DNA of 64,000 nucleotides from CAYNRA01 sp964399465 (GCA_964399465.1 CAYNRA010000005.1:1-64000); one strand, 5' to 3'; positions 45,581 through 54,471 are shown, numbered from the stretch's first letter. The notes: generated from the letters alone by a model not told the origin. Numbers and translations: made by a program.

Positions 45581-45897
45581 GATAACAAGAATTTAAATGA
45601 TTAAAAAATAGCGTAAGCCTGATTGCTCACAAGTAAAGTTTACCTCATATTTATTTTGTCTTGAATACTTTTTGAGTGATTTTTGAGGAAATGGAAGATG
45701 GATTATTCCGTTTCAATCTATCTACATTACGACCGCACGTAAACAAAACGTTGCCTAGCTCAAAAAAAATATAAGCAACGCTTTTGTTTTTCAGCGCGTA
45801 TATAAAAATAATTGGGTTGGTTTTTGTGGTTTAGATGGAAGATATTTGAAGTATAAAGCTTCAAAAAGGGTTATTCACGCTAATTTTTGATTTGCCT
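45581..45897. other. Divergent intergenic region before the ECF sigma gene
   Basis: About 315 AT-rich bases with a weak hairpin (AAAACGTTGC pairing with GCAACG and a T-rich end at about 45740-45790). No TTTG-N19-TAnnTTTG promoter is seen, which would fit control by an alternative sigma factor, possibly the adjacent one. Confidence 0.35.
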
Positions 45898-46476
45898 GTG
45901 TTTTTTAAAAAAAGTAAAAGTTTTGATATCGCAACTGTACTTGCAGGCTGTTTAGCAGGACGTGCCTCAGCTCAAAAACAGTTGTATCAGCAATACTATG
46001 GTTTGTCCAAAAGTATCGCGATGCGCTATGCAGGAAATCAGGAAGAGGCAGAAGAAATGGTAAACGATGGTTTTTTGAAGGTTTTTTCTAAACTAGACCA
46101 ATACCAAGCTACTTTTCCTTTTGAAGCTTGGTTTCGGACGGTCGTGGTGCGCACCTGCATTGATTACTACCGAAAAAACCAAGATAGATTTCAAATGGTA
46201 GATGTAGTGGATGTTCCTAATCTTGCTTTTGATGACGACTTGCTCAGTAGACTGCAAGCAGATGAAATCATTGGACTGGTTCAAAAATTACCACCTGCGT
46301 ATCGGGCTGTTTTTTCATTGTATGTAATCGAAGGTTATGCACACGCAGAAATTGCAGAAATGCTACAAATCAACGAAGGGACGTCTCGGTCTAATCTAGC
46401 AAAGGCAAGAACAAAGCTGCAAGGATGGATAAAAAGTTATTTAGGAGAAGATATTAACGAAAGAAATCATGTCTGA
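45898..46476 (+). CDS. ECF-family RNA polymerase sigma factor
   Basis: The product has about 192 residues. Sigma region 2 is near 15-85 (the segment with YYGLSKSIAMRYAGNQEEAEE, and FPFEAWFRTVVVRTCIDYYRK), and region 4 near 125-180 (LPPAYRAVFSLYVIEGYAHAEIAEML followed by NEGTSRSNLAKAR). There is no ATG; GTG at 45898 or TTG at 45892 are the candidate starts. The next gene overlaps it by 8 bases and encodes a membrane protein, the usual place for an anti-sigma factor. Confidence 0.93.
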   Translation: MFFKKSKSFDIATVLAGCLAGRASAQKQLYQQYYGLSKSIAMRYAGNQEEAEEMVNDGFLKVFSKLDQYQATFPFEAWFRTVVVRTCIDYYRKNQDRFQMVDVVDVPNLAFDDDLLSRLQADEIIGLVQKLPPAYRAVFSLYVIEGYAHAEIAEMLQINEGTSRSNLAKARTKLQGWIKSYLGEDINERNHV

Positions 46477-47707
46477 AGAAAGTTTTGATAAAAAATTAAG
46501 ACATAAAATAGAAGGGTATCAACCACCGTTTGAGCCGGCTGCTTGGCAAAGGTTTCGGAAAATGCTACCCATTCCCTGGTATATGTCTCGATTTTTCTGG
46601 CTCTCTGTTGTCGGAGGGGCAATACTCTTGACCTCCGTCGGTACGAATTATATTTTATGGAAGGAGAATAGACAACTTCAAGAAAAAAAAGGGGTTCAAT
46701 TTTCGCCTCGTGTGGTTGTTCAGACGGATACCGTTTGGGTTGAAAAAATACAAAGAGATACTGTTTTTTTGATTAAAAATAGCGCTGTAACGCCTATCTT
46801 GCAGTCCTCTTTTTCAATGAAAGCAAAAGAAACTACCTCTCGCGAAGTGTCTGGAAGTAATCAAGAAAAAGAGGAAATAACTAACTCATTTATTATTAAC
46901 TCATTAGCCGAACAAACGGAACAAGTTCCCCGTAGCGTATCGGATACACTTGGATATGATTCGAAAGAAAAGCAGGCCGAAGACCAGAAGGAGACGGACA
47001 AGCTCCAGGAGAAAACGGAAGAGCCTTCTCGCGAGAATATGGAGCCAACCCGAAATCCGACTTCTAAGAAGAAATTTACGTTCGCCGAGGTGGATAGTCG
47101 CGTGGGTATTGGCGCAGATTACTTCGGGTTAAAATTACCAGCCATCGGACCTGCATTTGAGGTTTTTCTCGGAAAAAATCTGAGTGTCCAAACGGGTATT
47201 TTGTTCTCAGGGCAACAAACAACTCGACACGGGCGACCCACAGATTTCAACCAAAGAACCGGACAAGATTTTGAAACAAAATACAAACGATATTTTGACG
47301 ATAAACCCCAACGAATTGAAGATATTTCAATCGCAACTTCGTTTATCAAAGTGCCTATTTTTGTGCAGTATTACATACAGACGCCAACAAACTGGGCTTT
47401 CTTGTTCCAAGCAGGAACAAAGTTAGATGCATCTGTTTATCAACAAGTTACTTTTGTTGATAACGTACTTGGGCAAAATGAAAAGCGAGTTTTCGAAGCT
47501 AAACCAAGTGCAACTTTATTCAGCTCTTTATCCTACGGCATGGGTGTACACTACCAAAAAGGTAAATTTGTTGCCCAGTTGATTCCCTACTTTGATTTTC
47601 AGTTTAGAACCCCTATGACGCAGGTTATTCCTCGAAAATTTGGTATTAGTGGTGCTATCAAGATGGATTTGGGTAAAACAACCCAACGGCGCGCCGATCA
47701 TTGGTAA
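46469..47707 (+). CDS. Membrane-anchored, barrel-like protein coupled to the ECF sigma factor (putative anti-sigma)
   Basis: The 412-residue protein has an N-terminal cytoplasmic segment (1-38, FDKKLRHKIEGYQPPFEPAAWQRF) and one transmembrane helix at about 42-64. A linker follows that becomes very charged near 165-200, and then a C-terminal beta-rich domain (about 210-412) with the alternating strands of a PorT-like outer membrane barrel. The 8-base overlap with the sigma gene implies coupled translation. By analogy the N-terminus may hold the sigma factor while the rest senses the envelope. No zinc-type anti-sigma motif is seen. Confidence 0.7.
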   Translation: MSEESFDKKLRHKIEGYQPPFEPAAWQRFRKMLPIPWYMSRFFWLSVVGGAILLTSVGTNYILWKENRQLQEKKGVQFSPRVVVQTDTVWVEKIQRDTVFLIKNSAVTPILQSSFSMKAKETTSREVSGSNQEKEEITNSFIINSLAEQTEQVPRSVSDTLGYDSKEKQAEDQKETDKLQEKTEEPSRENMEPTRNPTSKKKFTFAEVDSRVGIGADYFGLKLPAIGPAFEVFLGKNLSVQTGILFSGQQTTRHGRPTDFNQRTGQDFETKYKRYFDDKPQRIEDISIATSFIKVPIFVQYYIQTPTNWAFLFQAGTKLDASVYQQVTFVDNVLGQNEKRVFEAKPSATLFSSLSYGMGVHYQKGKFVAQLIPYFDFQFRTPMTQVIPRKFGISGAIKMDLGKTTQRRADHW

Positions 47708-47737
47708 CGCGCCGTACATGGATAAATGAACGGATTA

Positions 47738-47769
47738 CTTGGGGTTTGGCACCACATTCATTAGATTTG
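47738..47769 (+). promoter_or_regulatory. Putative promoter of the PorT-like gene
   Basis: CTTG, 19-20 bases, TAGATTTG, an exact TAnnTTTG box 53 bases before the start codon at 47823. It suggests separate transcription from the sigma operon. Confidence 0.45.
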
Positions 47770-47822
47770 TGGGCTGTTCCTACCAGTAAGGTGGGTGGAA
47801 GCGTTATCTTAAGAAAAAAAAT

Positions 47823-48482
47823 ATGCGTATTCGATTCATTTTGGCTTTAGTCTTCTCCACATCATTGGCAATGGCTCAAATTAAGCCCACGTTTTTTCAA
47901 TATGGCCCTAAAATTGGCGCTCAACTTGCTACAGTACAAATTATAGATAGCCCAATTGAAGCAAGTTTCAATAATAATGTGAAACTACAGGGAGGGATTT
48001 TTACCCGTTTCAATGTGGGCGATTTTAGTTTACAACCTGAATTTGTTTTTCAACAAAAAGGAGCGGTTCTCTCCAATACACCTCCTCAAACACATACCTA
48101 TAATTACCTATCTACTCCGATTTTGCTGGGCTATTCTCCTATCAAAGGCGTATATTTTGAGGCAGGTCCTGAGTTTTCTAGAGCACTCAACGCAGGTAAA
48201 GCTAATACAGTTACACAAAGATATGGCCCTGATGCTGTTACAGATATGGGGCTTATTGTAGGAACTCGTATCAATATGTTGGATATGTTTTCCTTGGTTA
48301 GTATGAATATCCGCTATTCCCAAGGGCTCACTAACTCAACCACCCGCTTGAGTGGAACTACCCCGCTTGATTTTAGAAATAGAACCATTGAATTATCTAT
48401 TACCTATACTTTCTCTGAGTATTATAAATGGTGGAAAAAGTATGGAAATGGCATTGATTTGCTGAAAAAAAAGAAAAAATAA
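47823..48482 (+). CDS. PorT-like outer membrane beta-barrel protein
   Basis: The 219-residue protein has a signal peptide (1-19, SLAMAQ). Eight or so alternating strands follow (for example FFQYGPKIGAQLAT, DFSLQPEFVFQQKGAVL, FSLVSMNIRYSQGL). This is the size and pattern of the outer membrane beta-barrel / PorT family. The specific role is unknown. It lies downstream of the ECF sigma and membrane-barrel genes and upstream of tyrS. Confidence 0.82.
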   Translation: MRIRFILALVFSTSLAMAQIKPTFFQYGPKIGAQLATVQIIDSPIEASFNNNVKLQGGIFTRFNVGDFSLQPEFVFQQKGAVLSNTPPQTHTYNYLSTPILLGYSPIKGVYFEAGPEFSRALNAGKANTVTQRYGPDAVTDMGLIVGTRINMLDMFSLVSMNIRYSQGLTNSTTRLSGTTPLDFRNRTIELSITYTFSEYYKWWKKYGNGIDLLKKKKK

Positions 48483-48512
48483 ACTCCTCACTCTCTCATT
48501 TTAATTAGTCGA

Positions 48513-49817
48513 ATGAATTTTATCGAAGAATTGTCTTGGCGTGGTATGTTGCAAGACAAAATGCCCGGCTTAGAAGAACAATTAGCGAAAGAAATGACGG
48601 CGGGTTATATTGGTTTTGACCCAACCGCCAAATCCCTGCATATTGGCAATTTAGCTACAATTATGCTTTTAAAACATTTGCAATTGGCTGGTCACAAGCC
48701 TTTTGCCTTGGTCGGTGGCGCAACAGGAATGATCGGAGACCCTTCTTTCAAGGCGGCAGAAAGACAATTTTTATCTGAAGAAACCCTCCGCGAAAACCAA
48801 GAGGGAATCCGGGCACAATTAGAGAAATTCCTTGATTTTGATTGTGGTGAAAACTCCGCCGAATTAGTCAATAATTACGATTGGTTCAAAGAAATTGGCT
48901 TTCTCCAATTCTTACGTGAAGTAGGTAAGTTCCTGAGTGTCAATTATATGATGAGTAAAGACTCAGTAAAAAATAGACTTCAGACGGGTATTTCCTTTAC
49001 AGAATTCTCGTATCAATTATTGCAAGGATATGACTTCTATTGGTTGTATAAAAACAAAGGTGTGCGTTTGCAAATGGGCGGCTCAGACCAATGGGGAAAT
49101 ATCACGACAGGTACGGAATTAATTCGCCGATTGGGATTTGCTGAAGACGAAACCCAAGAACACCACGCATTTGCACTTACTACGCCTCTAGTGACAAAAG
49201 CAGACGGAACGAAATTCGGGAAGTCAGAGTCTGGAAATGTTTGGTTAGATCCTTCACTTACGTCTCCCTATCAATTTTACCAATTTTGGTTGAATCAAAC
49301 AGATGCCGATTGCCCTCGCTTAATTCGTGTCTTTACGCTACTTTCGAAACAAGAAATTGAGGATATTGAGGCAGAACACGCACAAGCACCGCATCTCCGT
49401 CTTGCGCAAAAAGCATTGGCCAAAGAAGTAACGATTCGTGTCCATGGCGAACAACAATACGAGATGGCTGTAAAAGCATCGGATGTTTTATTTGGAAAAG
49501 CAACCCTCGAAACATTGCAAAGCCTCGATGAAGCGACGTTCCAAAGTGTCTTTGAAGGCGTTCCTCAAACAAGTATTTCAAGAGAAGAGCTATCGGGATG
49601 TGCTTCATTACTGGATTTAATTTCAGTAACAACCCGAAATGAAATATATCCATCTAAAAGCGAAGCAAGAAGAGCGATTCAAGCCAATGCGGTGAGTGTC
49701 AATAAGGTGAAATTGACCGATGAGAAACTAGCCATTTCTGCGTTATCGCTACTTCAAAACAAATATTTATTGATTGGAAAAGGAAAGAAAAACCACTTGG
49801 TTTTCATCCAAGATTAA
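48513..49817 (+). CDS. tyrS: Tyrosyl-tRNA synthetase
   Basis: The 434-residue class I enzyme has the HIGH-type motif HIGN at 43-46, a KMSKS-type motif KFGKS near 235, and QMGGSDQWGNI for tyrosine binding. The C-terminal S4-like RNA-binding domain begins near 370 (SKSEARRAIQANAVSVN). Length is normal. It is 30 bases after the PorT-like gene. Confidence 0.96.
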   Translation: MNFIEELSWRGMLQDKMPGLEEQLAKEMTAGYIGFDPTAKSLHIGNLATIMLLKHLQLAGHKPFALVGGATGMIGDPSFKAAERQFLSEETLRENQEGIRAQLEKFLDFDCGENSAELVNNYDWFKEIGFLQFLREVGKFLSVNYMMSKDSVKNRLQTGISFTEFSYQLLQGYDFYWLYKNKGVRLQMGGSDQWGNITTGTELIRRLGFAEDETQEHHAFALTTPLVTKADGTKFGKSESGNVWLDPSLTSPYQFYQFWLNQTDADCPRLIRVFTLLSKQEIEDIEAEHAQAPHLRLAQKALAKEVTIRVHGEQQYEMAVKASDVLFGKATLETLQSLDEATFQSVFEGVPQTSISREELSGCASLLDLISVTTRNEIYPSKSEARRAIQANAVSVNKVKLTDEKLAISALSLLQNKYLLIGKGKKNHLVFIQD

Positions 49818-49827
49818 TCCATTCTCC

Positions 49828-49864
49828 TAAAAAAAGCCTGCTTAACCCATTCGTTAGGCAGGCT
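49828..49864 (-). terminator. Terminator overlapping the end of the VOC gene
   Basis: AGCCTGC(T)TAA pairs with TTA(G)GCAGGCT around an eight-base loop, followed on the minus strand by seven T. The VOC stop codon lies in the stem. Confidence 0.82.
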
Positions 49865-50240
49865 GTATCAAATCCCATAAGTTCCCATACAAATCAGAGA
49901 AAACGGCGACTGTCCCATAGGCTTCAACAGACAGAGGACGTATAAACTGAACACCTTTTTCCTGCAGTTGCTGGTAATCTCGTGCAATATCATCTGTATG
50001 TAAAAATAGAAAAACACGTCCTCCGGTTTGATTTCCAATCCGAGTTTCTTGTTCCTCGTTGGCTGCTTTGGCTAATAAAATTGCGCAAGCACTTCCTTTA
50101 GGGCGGACAACCACCCAACGTTTTGTCGGACTCATGACGGTGTCTTCCAAAAGTTCAAAAGAAAGAATTTGCGTATAAAATGCAATCGCCTCATCATAAT
50201 CTCGAACGACCAAGGCGATTTGAACAAGTTGTTGCTTCAT
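49854..50240 (-). CDS. VOC (glyoxalase/bleomycin-resistance fold) protein
   Basis: The 128-residue protein has two beta-alpha-beta modules of the vicinal oxygen chelate fold: DYDEAIAFYTQILSFELLED near the N-terminus and VFLFLHTDDIARDYQQL in the middle. It ends in VAVFSDLYGNLWDLIQP, the usual family C-terminus. Possible metal ligands are H and E residues in these modules. The substrate is unknown; many relatives are small stress or detoxification enzymes. Confidence 0.9.
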   Translation of the reverse strand: MKQQLVQIALVVRDYDEAIAFYTQILSFELLEDTVMSPTKRWVVVRPKGSACAILLAKAANEEQETRIGNQTGGRVFLFLHTDDIARDYQQLQEKGVQFIRPLSVEAYGTVAVFSDLYGNLWDLIQPA

Positions 50241-50261
50241 CTGCTTTGTATTGATTTATTC

Positions 50262-51338
50262 TTATTTTTCGAGCATAAAGCGGTACATATTCGCTTTATT
50301 CGAAGCAAATTCTACCATCTCATCTACATCATCCGTCTTAAATAAAACGAAATTTGCTTGTAATAAGTAGTCGTTATAAAAATCTTCGGTTGGCGTTTCA
50401 TTATGAGGCACACGGTACATTTTATTTGCCCGTTTTAATGTATAAACATTTTCTACAAAATCATATTGAATCATTGGAAAAATCATGCTGCTTACCTTAT
50501 AAAGTGCAATAAACAACGGTGTGTCAATGAGTCTAAATTTACGTAAATGCGGTACTGTATTGGAGTCGTGGTAACTGTACTTAAAAATTTGAGAGGGTAT
50601 GCCTGCTTCGGCCAATTTTAGGTGCAAAAGATCCATTTTTTTTGTTAAAATATGAATAGGCAGTGTTTGTAAATCAAAATTTTCAAGCTTAACCCACCTC
50701 TTAGATTGAACCCTCAAACACTGAGTGGCTCCTGGAGCTAAGGTTGTTTTATATTCGAAGGTTGGGTAGCCAGGGGCAATGTAACCAGGGTAGAAGAAAG
50801 TAAGTTCTCTTTCTTTGCCCCATAGCATTTTTTGTAGCATCATGAATTTACCCAAGCTGTACTTTTTGTAGGAAGGATCAAAAATACAAGAAACCCCAGC
50901 CATAGATTTTGATCCAAGATCGAAGAAGCCAAGTCCGATTAAACGTTTTTTATCATATACTTCGATGCTGAAGGTTTCAAATATGGAAGGTTCAATTTCT
51001 CCACCAAATAGGAGTTGTTCGATGGAGTTTGAATGCGTGAAAGAAAGACTTGCTTTGTATAAGTTAAATAATTTATCGTAAGCAGGTTTATAGGCAAACG
51101 GAAGAATTTTTACTTGAAAGTCCCTAAGTACCTTCTTCATTAATTGATTTTGAGAAGAACTTGGAGACCAATTTTGTAATTCTGTACGAATCCAGATAGC
51201 ACTGTAGAACTGTTTGTCAAAAAGAAGAAAATTGGTCGTAAATACAGCTTGCCCCATCCGAAACCAGCCACTCGCCAAGTATTTGTCCAATGCTGCTGGT
51301 GTAAGTTTGGAAGGTACATGTACGTCTGAAAGTATCAT
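50262..51338 (-). CDS. Arginyl-tRNA-protein transferase-like (ATE/Bpt-like) protein
   Basis: The 358-residue protein resembles the aminoacyl transferase fold of ATE1/Bpt. The start LASGWFRMGQ, the FDPSYKKYSLGKFMML segment (153-168) and YPGYIAPGYPTFEYK (183-197) match the conserved core (Y-S-L-G, then Y-x-G-Y). The N-terminal CxxC-type cysteine cluster of canonical ATE is absent. If active it could attach an amino acid from tRNA to protein N-termini; otherwise it may be an acyltransferase of the GNAT type. It is 22 bases upstream of the VOC gene. Confidence 0.6.
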   Translation of the reverse strand: MILSDVHVPSKLTPAALDKYLASGWFRMGQAVFTTNFLLFDKQFYSAIWIRTELQNWSPSSSQNQLMKKVLRDFQVKILPFAYKPAYDKLFNLYKASLSFTHSNSIEQLLFGGEIEPSIFETFSIEVYDKKRLIGLGFFDLGSKSMAGVSCIFDPSYKKYSLGKFMMLQKMLWGKERELTFFYPGYIAPGYPTFEYKTTLAPGATQCLRVQSKRWVKLENFDLQTLPIHILTKKMDLLHLKLAEAGIPSQIFKYSYHDSNTVPHLRKFRLIDTPLFIALYKVSSMIFPMIQYDFVENVYTLKRANKMYRVPHNETPTEDFYNDYLLQANFVLFKTDDVDEMVEFASNKANMYRFMLEK

Positions 51339-51450
51339 AGGTAATTATCAGGATACTGCCGAAAGTCCTCTAAATCGAAATTTTTCTGCGTAAGCTATCC
51401 CGCGTCTAAAAGATATTAACTTAAAATCTCAAATGTAAGGATTACTTTGA

Positions 51451-51981
51451 CTAATTGACTGTTTGGATGCACCATTTTTCTTTATATTTCATAATCTCCC
51501 TAAACCAAACAGTAAATTTCTCTGGATCTTTTGAAATATTCATTTCTATTTCTTCTATTGTGAACCAATCATGTACTTCAACTTCTTCAGGATTTGTTTC
51601 AAACGTCTCATTAAACTGCCCAATATATACATGATCAATTTCATTTTCAGTTAACCCGTTCGAAAAGGATGCTTCGTAATGAAACTTGAACGTAAATTGA
51701 AGAGGACAATCAAAGCCCATTTCTTCATGTAACCTTCTGTGCACAGCACTTTCCATAGATTCTCCTTCATTCGGATGCCCACAACACGTATTCGTCCAAA
51801 GCCCACCAGAATGATATTTGTGCAGTGCTCGTTGATGTAGCAACCAATGCCCTTGTCCATCATGTACTAAAATAGAAAAGGCACGGTGAAGTAAACCTTG
51901 CTCATGGACAGCTAATTTCTCCTGATGACCGATGATTTGATCATCTGTGTTGACAAGCGGAATAAAAATAGGCACAGACAT
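51451..51981 (-). CDS. idi: Isopentenyl-diphosphate delta-isomerase, type I
   Basis: The 176-residue Nudix-fold enzyme interconverts IPP and DMAPP. The catalytic cysteine C67 is in NTCCGHP, the glutamate pair E114/E116 in TENEIDHV, and the Nudix-like segment GHPNEGESMESAVHRRLHEEMG follows the cysteine. Length is normal. It works downstream of IspD in the same pathway and upstream of CrtY. It is divergent from the FAH-like gene. Confidence 0.96.
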   Translation of the reverse strand: MSVPIFIPLVNTDDQIIGHQEKLAVHEQGLLHRAFSILVHDGQGHWLLHQRALHKYHSGGLWTNTCCGHPNEGESMESAVHRRLHEEMGFDCPLQFTFKFHYEASFSNGLTENEIDHVYIGQFNETFETNPEEVEVHDWFTIEEIEMNISKDPEKFTVWFREIMKYKEKWCIQTVN

Positions 51982-52083
51982 AAAAAAGAGGGTATAAGTC
52001 GATTATTTCCCTTGTTTAACTGCGTCTTTGGATGTTGTGTTTCAAATTTTATTTTAATTTCGGTAAATTGCTCAAAAAACACC

Positions 52084-52857
52084 GTGAAACTTCACCGAAC
52101 GCAAAGAGGATATATCATTGAATTCAATAGAGAATACTATTTGTCGAAACATGTCGACTGGGATGTTTTTGTAAATAGAGAGGATTTGTTTTTTTCACTC
52201 GCACGGGAGACAGAAGCACTTGAACCCGATTTTGCTCTCTTGACAGCGCTTCGAACAAATCAACTTCCCCCTATCGGAAATCAGCCTGTTTGGGGATATT
52301 GGTCTGAATCTTCGAAGGAAGTTGAAATGCCTTTTTTTTACAAGGGAAATCAGGAGATTACTGTGGGTACATTGGCGAACTTAAAGCCGCAAAGCAGAGA
52401 TAAAATACATAGTTTGTCGGTCTGTTTGGCTTTTTTTGTTGCGAAATCAGGACAAATAAGCGGGGTTACTATCGCACACGATGTGATGAATCTGTCTGTA
52501 TTTGAAAAAAATCCATCGGTTCTCGGATTTGCAAAAAACTACAATCAGTCGCTCGCATTAGGGCCTAGTTTGGTCATCTTTGACCAATTTCCGCCTTCTT
52601 TTTTCCAAGTACGCATGGAGTTTTTTCGGGATGGATCTTGCATACAAACTCAACACAAAGAAATAGATTTACATTTATTTGAATTAACACAAAGAATACG
52701 AAAGATAAGAGAAAATCGTACCTTTATACATGGTTTTTACTATTTAACTGAACCACTATCCATTGATTTCTCTACGAAAGTGCTGAAATCAGGGGATTTG
52801 ATTCAAACAACTATTTTGGATATTGGCACATTGAAAAATACATATACACACGTTTAA
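52084..52857 (+). CDS. FAH-family protein, probable sugar-acid dehydratase relative with altered metal site
   Basis: From a GTG start at 52084 the product has 257 residues. An upstream frame to 51925 runs into the divergent idi gene and is not family-like. It matches the fumarylacetoacetate hydrolase fold of 2-keto-3-deoxy-arabonate dehydratases (MPFFYKG, VTIAHDVMN, LALGPSLV). The metal-binding E-x-E of PEPELA is replaced by S112-V-C114; only D133 of the three ligands remains. It is followed by an aldehyde dehydrogenase and an SDR, suggesting a pentose or deoxysugar oxidation operon. Activity is doubtful without the metal ligands. Confidence 0.72.
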   Translation: MKLHRTQRGYIIEFNREYYLSKHVDWDVFVNREDLFFSLARETEALEPDFALLTALRTNQLPPIGNQPVWGYWSESSKEVEMPFFYKGNQEITVGTLANLKPQSRDKIHSLSVCLAFFVAKSGQISGVTIAHDVMNLSVFEKNPSVLGFAKNYNQSLALGPSLVIFDQFPPSFFQVRMEFFRDGSCIQTQHKEIDLHLFELTQRIRKIRENRTFIHGFYYLTEPLSIDFSTKVLKSGDLIQTTILDIGTLKNTYTHV

Positions 52858-52884
52858 ACCACTTAGTTTAAGTTACCTGACATC

Positions 52885-54447
52885 ATGATGAACATTGAAG
52901 GAAAAAATGTAATTGGCTTTTCTAATTTATCTAACGGTACAGTTGGCATATGGGCAATAAATCCCACAACGGGTGACCCAATCCCTCCTTTATTTTTTAA
53001 GTCAACACCACAAGAATGTGAAAAAGCAGTCGTCCTTGCCGCCGAGGCTTTTGCCACTTATCGAAAAATGAACCGCGAAAAGAAAAGTGCTTTTCTGGAT
53101 CAAATAGCCATCGAAATCGAAGAAATGGGCGATACATTGCTTGATAGATATACACAAGAAAGTGGTCTCCCGCGGGGTCGTGCCGAAGGTGAACGAGCAA
53201 GAACAGTTGCTCAGATTCGTCTCTTCGCGCAACTTATAAAGGAAGGATCTTGGGTACGTGCCCAAATTGATCCTGCGGATAAAAAAAGAAAACCTCTCCC
53301 TAAAGCTGATATTCGTTCGATGGAGCAAGCAATTGGTCCTGTGGCGGTTTTTGGAGCAAGTAATTTTCCGCTTGCTTTTTCTGTTGCTGGTGGAGATACA
53401 ATTGCGGCATTGGCTGCAGGTTGCCCCGTCGTCTTTAAAGCGCATCCCGCTCATCTCGGTACTTCTGAACTTGCCGCAAAGGCAATTCAACAAGCCGCAC
53501 AAAAATCAGGTATGCCAGACGGTATATTTTCTTTATTAATTGATGATGCCGTTACGATTGGACAGCAACTCGTGAAGCACCCACTCATAAAAGCTGTCGC
53601 TTTCACAGGTTCTTTTACCGGTGGAAAAGCTATTTTTGATGCTGCAATGGCAAGACCAGAGCCAATTCCAGTCTATGCGGAAATGGGAAGTATCAATCCT
53701 GTCTTTGTTCTTCCTGAGATTATTGAAAGCAAAGCGGAGCAAATTGCGGAACAGTTTGTTGCTGCTGTTACGCTAGGTGTAGGGCAGTTTTGTACAAATC
53801 CGGGCTTACTGGTCGTTCAAAAAAATCAGAAAATGATTGCTGCTTTGCAAGACAAAATCGGACAAACGGAAGGCGGTGTCATGCTTACAAAATCAATTTT
53901 TGAACAGTACGACAAGTCTGTAAAAGATAGGAAAAAACAAGTGGCATTGTTAGGAACAGGATTACGCATTGAGGGGCATCAAACAGCGAGACCTCATGTT
54001 TTTATGACAGATTTTGCCACGTTTGCCAAAAAAAATCAACTTCATGAGGAGGTTTTTGGACCGTCTAGTTTGGTAGTGGTTGTTCAAGATGAACAAGAAA
54101 TGACTGAACTAGCCAAACTGCTGAAAGGGCAACTTACGTGTTCTATTCATGGTACAGATGAGGAACTTGCTGCACATACAGGGCTAATCGACATCTTGGA
54201 ACAAAAAGCGGGTCGTTTGGTTTTCAATGGTTTCCCAACAGGCGTAGAGGTAACACCTGCTATGGTTCACGGTGGACCTTTTCCAGCTACCACAGACGCA
54301 CGAAGCACGTCTGTCGGCACGCAGAGTATTTACCGATTTACACGGAGAATTTGCTATCAAGATAAGCCAGGTGCTCTACTTCCTGATGAACTGAAAGACA
54401 AAAATCCACTTAAAATAAAGCAACAAATCAATGGGATAATAGCTTAA
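52885..54447 (+). CDS. Aldehyde dehydrogenase, 2-oxoglutarate semialdehyde type
   Basis: The 520-residue NAD(P)-dependent enzyme has the catalytic cysteine in GVGQFCTNPG and the general base in YAEMGSINP. Cofactor-loop FGASNFPLAFS and the AFTGSFTGG motif are also present. This subgroup oxidises 2-oxoglutarate semialdehyde to 2-oxoglutarate at the end of pentose, uronate and hydroxyproline routes. The catalytic set is intact, unlike its neighbours. It lies 27 bases after the FAH-like gene and 24 before the SDR, so all three are likely one operon. Confidence 0.92.
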   Translation: MMNIEGKNVIGFSNLSNGTVGIWAINPTTGDPIPPLFFKSTPQECEKAVVLAAEAFATYRKMNREKKSAFLDQIAIEIEEMGDTLLDRYTQESGLPRGRAEGERARTVAQIRLFAQLIKEGSWVRAQIDPADKKRKPLPKADIRSMEQAIGPVAVFGASNFPLAFSVAGGDTIAALAAGCPVVFKAHPAHLGTSELAAKAIQQAAQKSGMPDGIFSLLIDDAVTIGQQLVKHPLIKAVAFTGSFTGGKAIFDAAMARPEPIPVYAEMGSINPVFVLPEIIESKAEQIAEQFVAAVTLGVGQFCTNPGLLVVQKNQKMIAALQDKIGQTEGGVMLTKSIFEQYDKSVKDRKKQVALLGTGLRIEGHQTARPHVFMTDFATFAKKNQLHEEVFGPSSLVVVVQDEQEMTELAKLLKGQLTCSIHGTDEELAAHTGLIDILEQKAGRLVFNGFPTGVEVTPAMVHGGPFPATTDARSTSVGTQSIYRFTRRICYQDKPGALLPDELKDKNPLKIKQQINGIIA

Positions 54448-54471
54448 TGTACCCCATAAATCGTTTTAAAA

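Noticed and set aside
51925..52083. Longer N-terminus for the FAH-like protein
   Set aside because: It would run 57 bases into the divergent idi coding region and its residues are unlike the family; the GTG at 52084 fits better.
53002..53502. A 166-codon minus-strand frame over the aldehyde dehydrogenase gene
   Set aside because: Cysteine- and serine-rich shadow of a clearly coding plus-strand gene.
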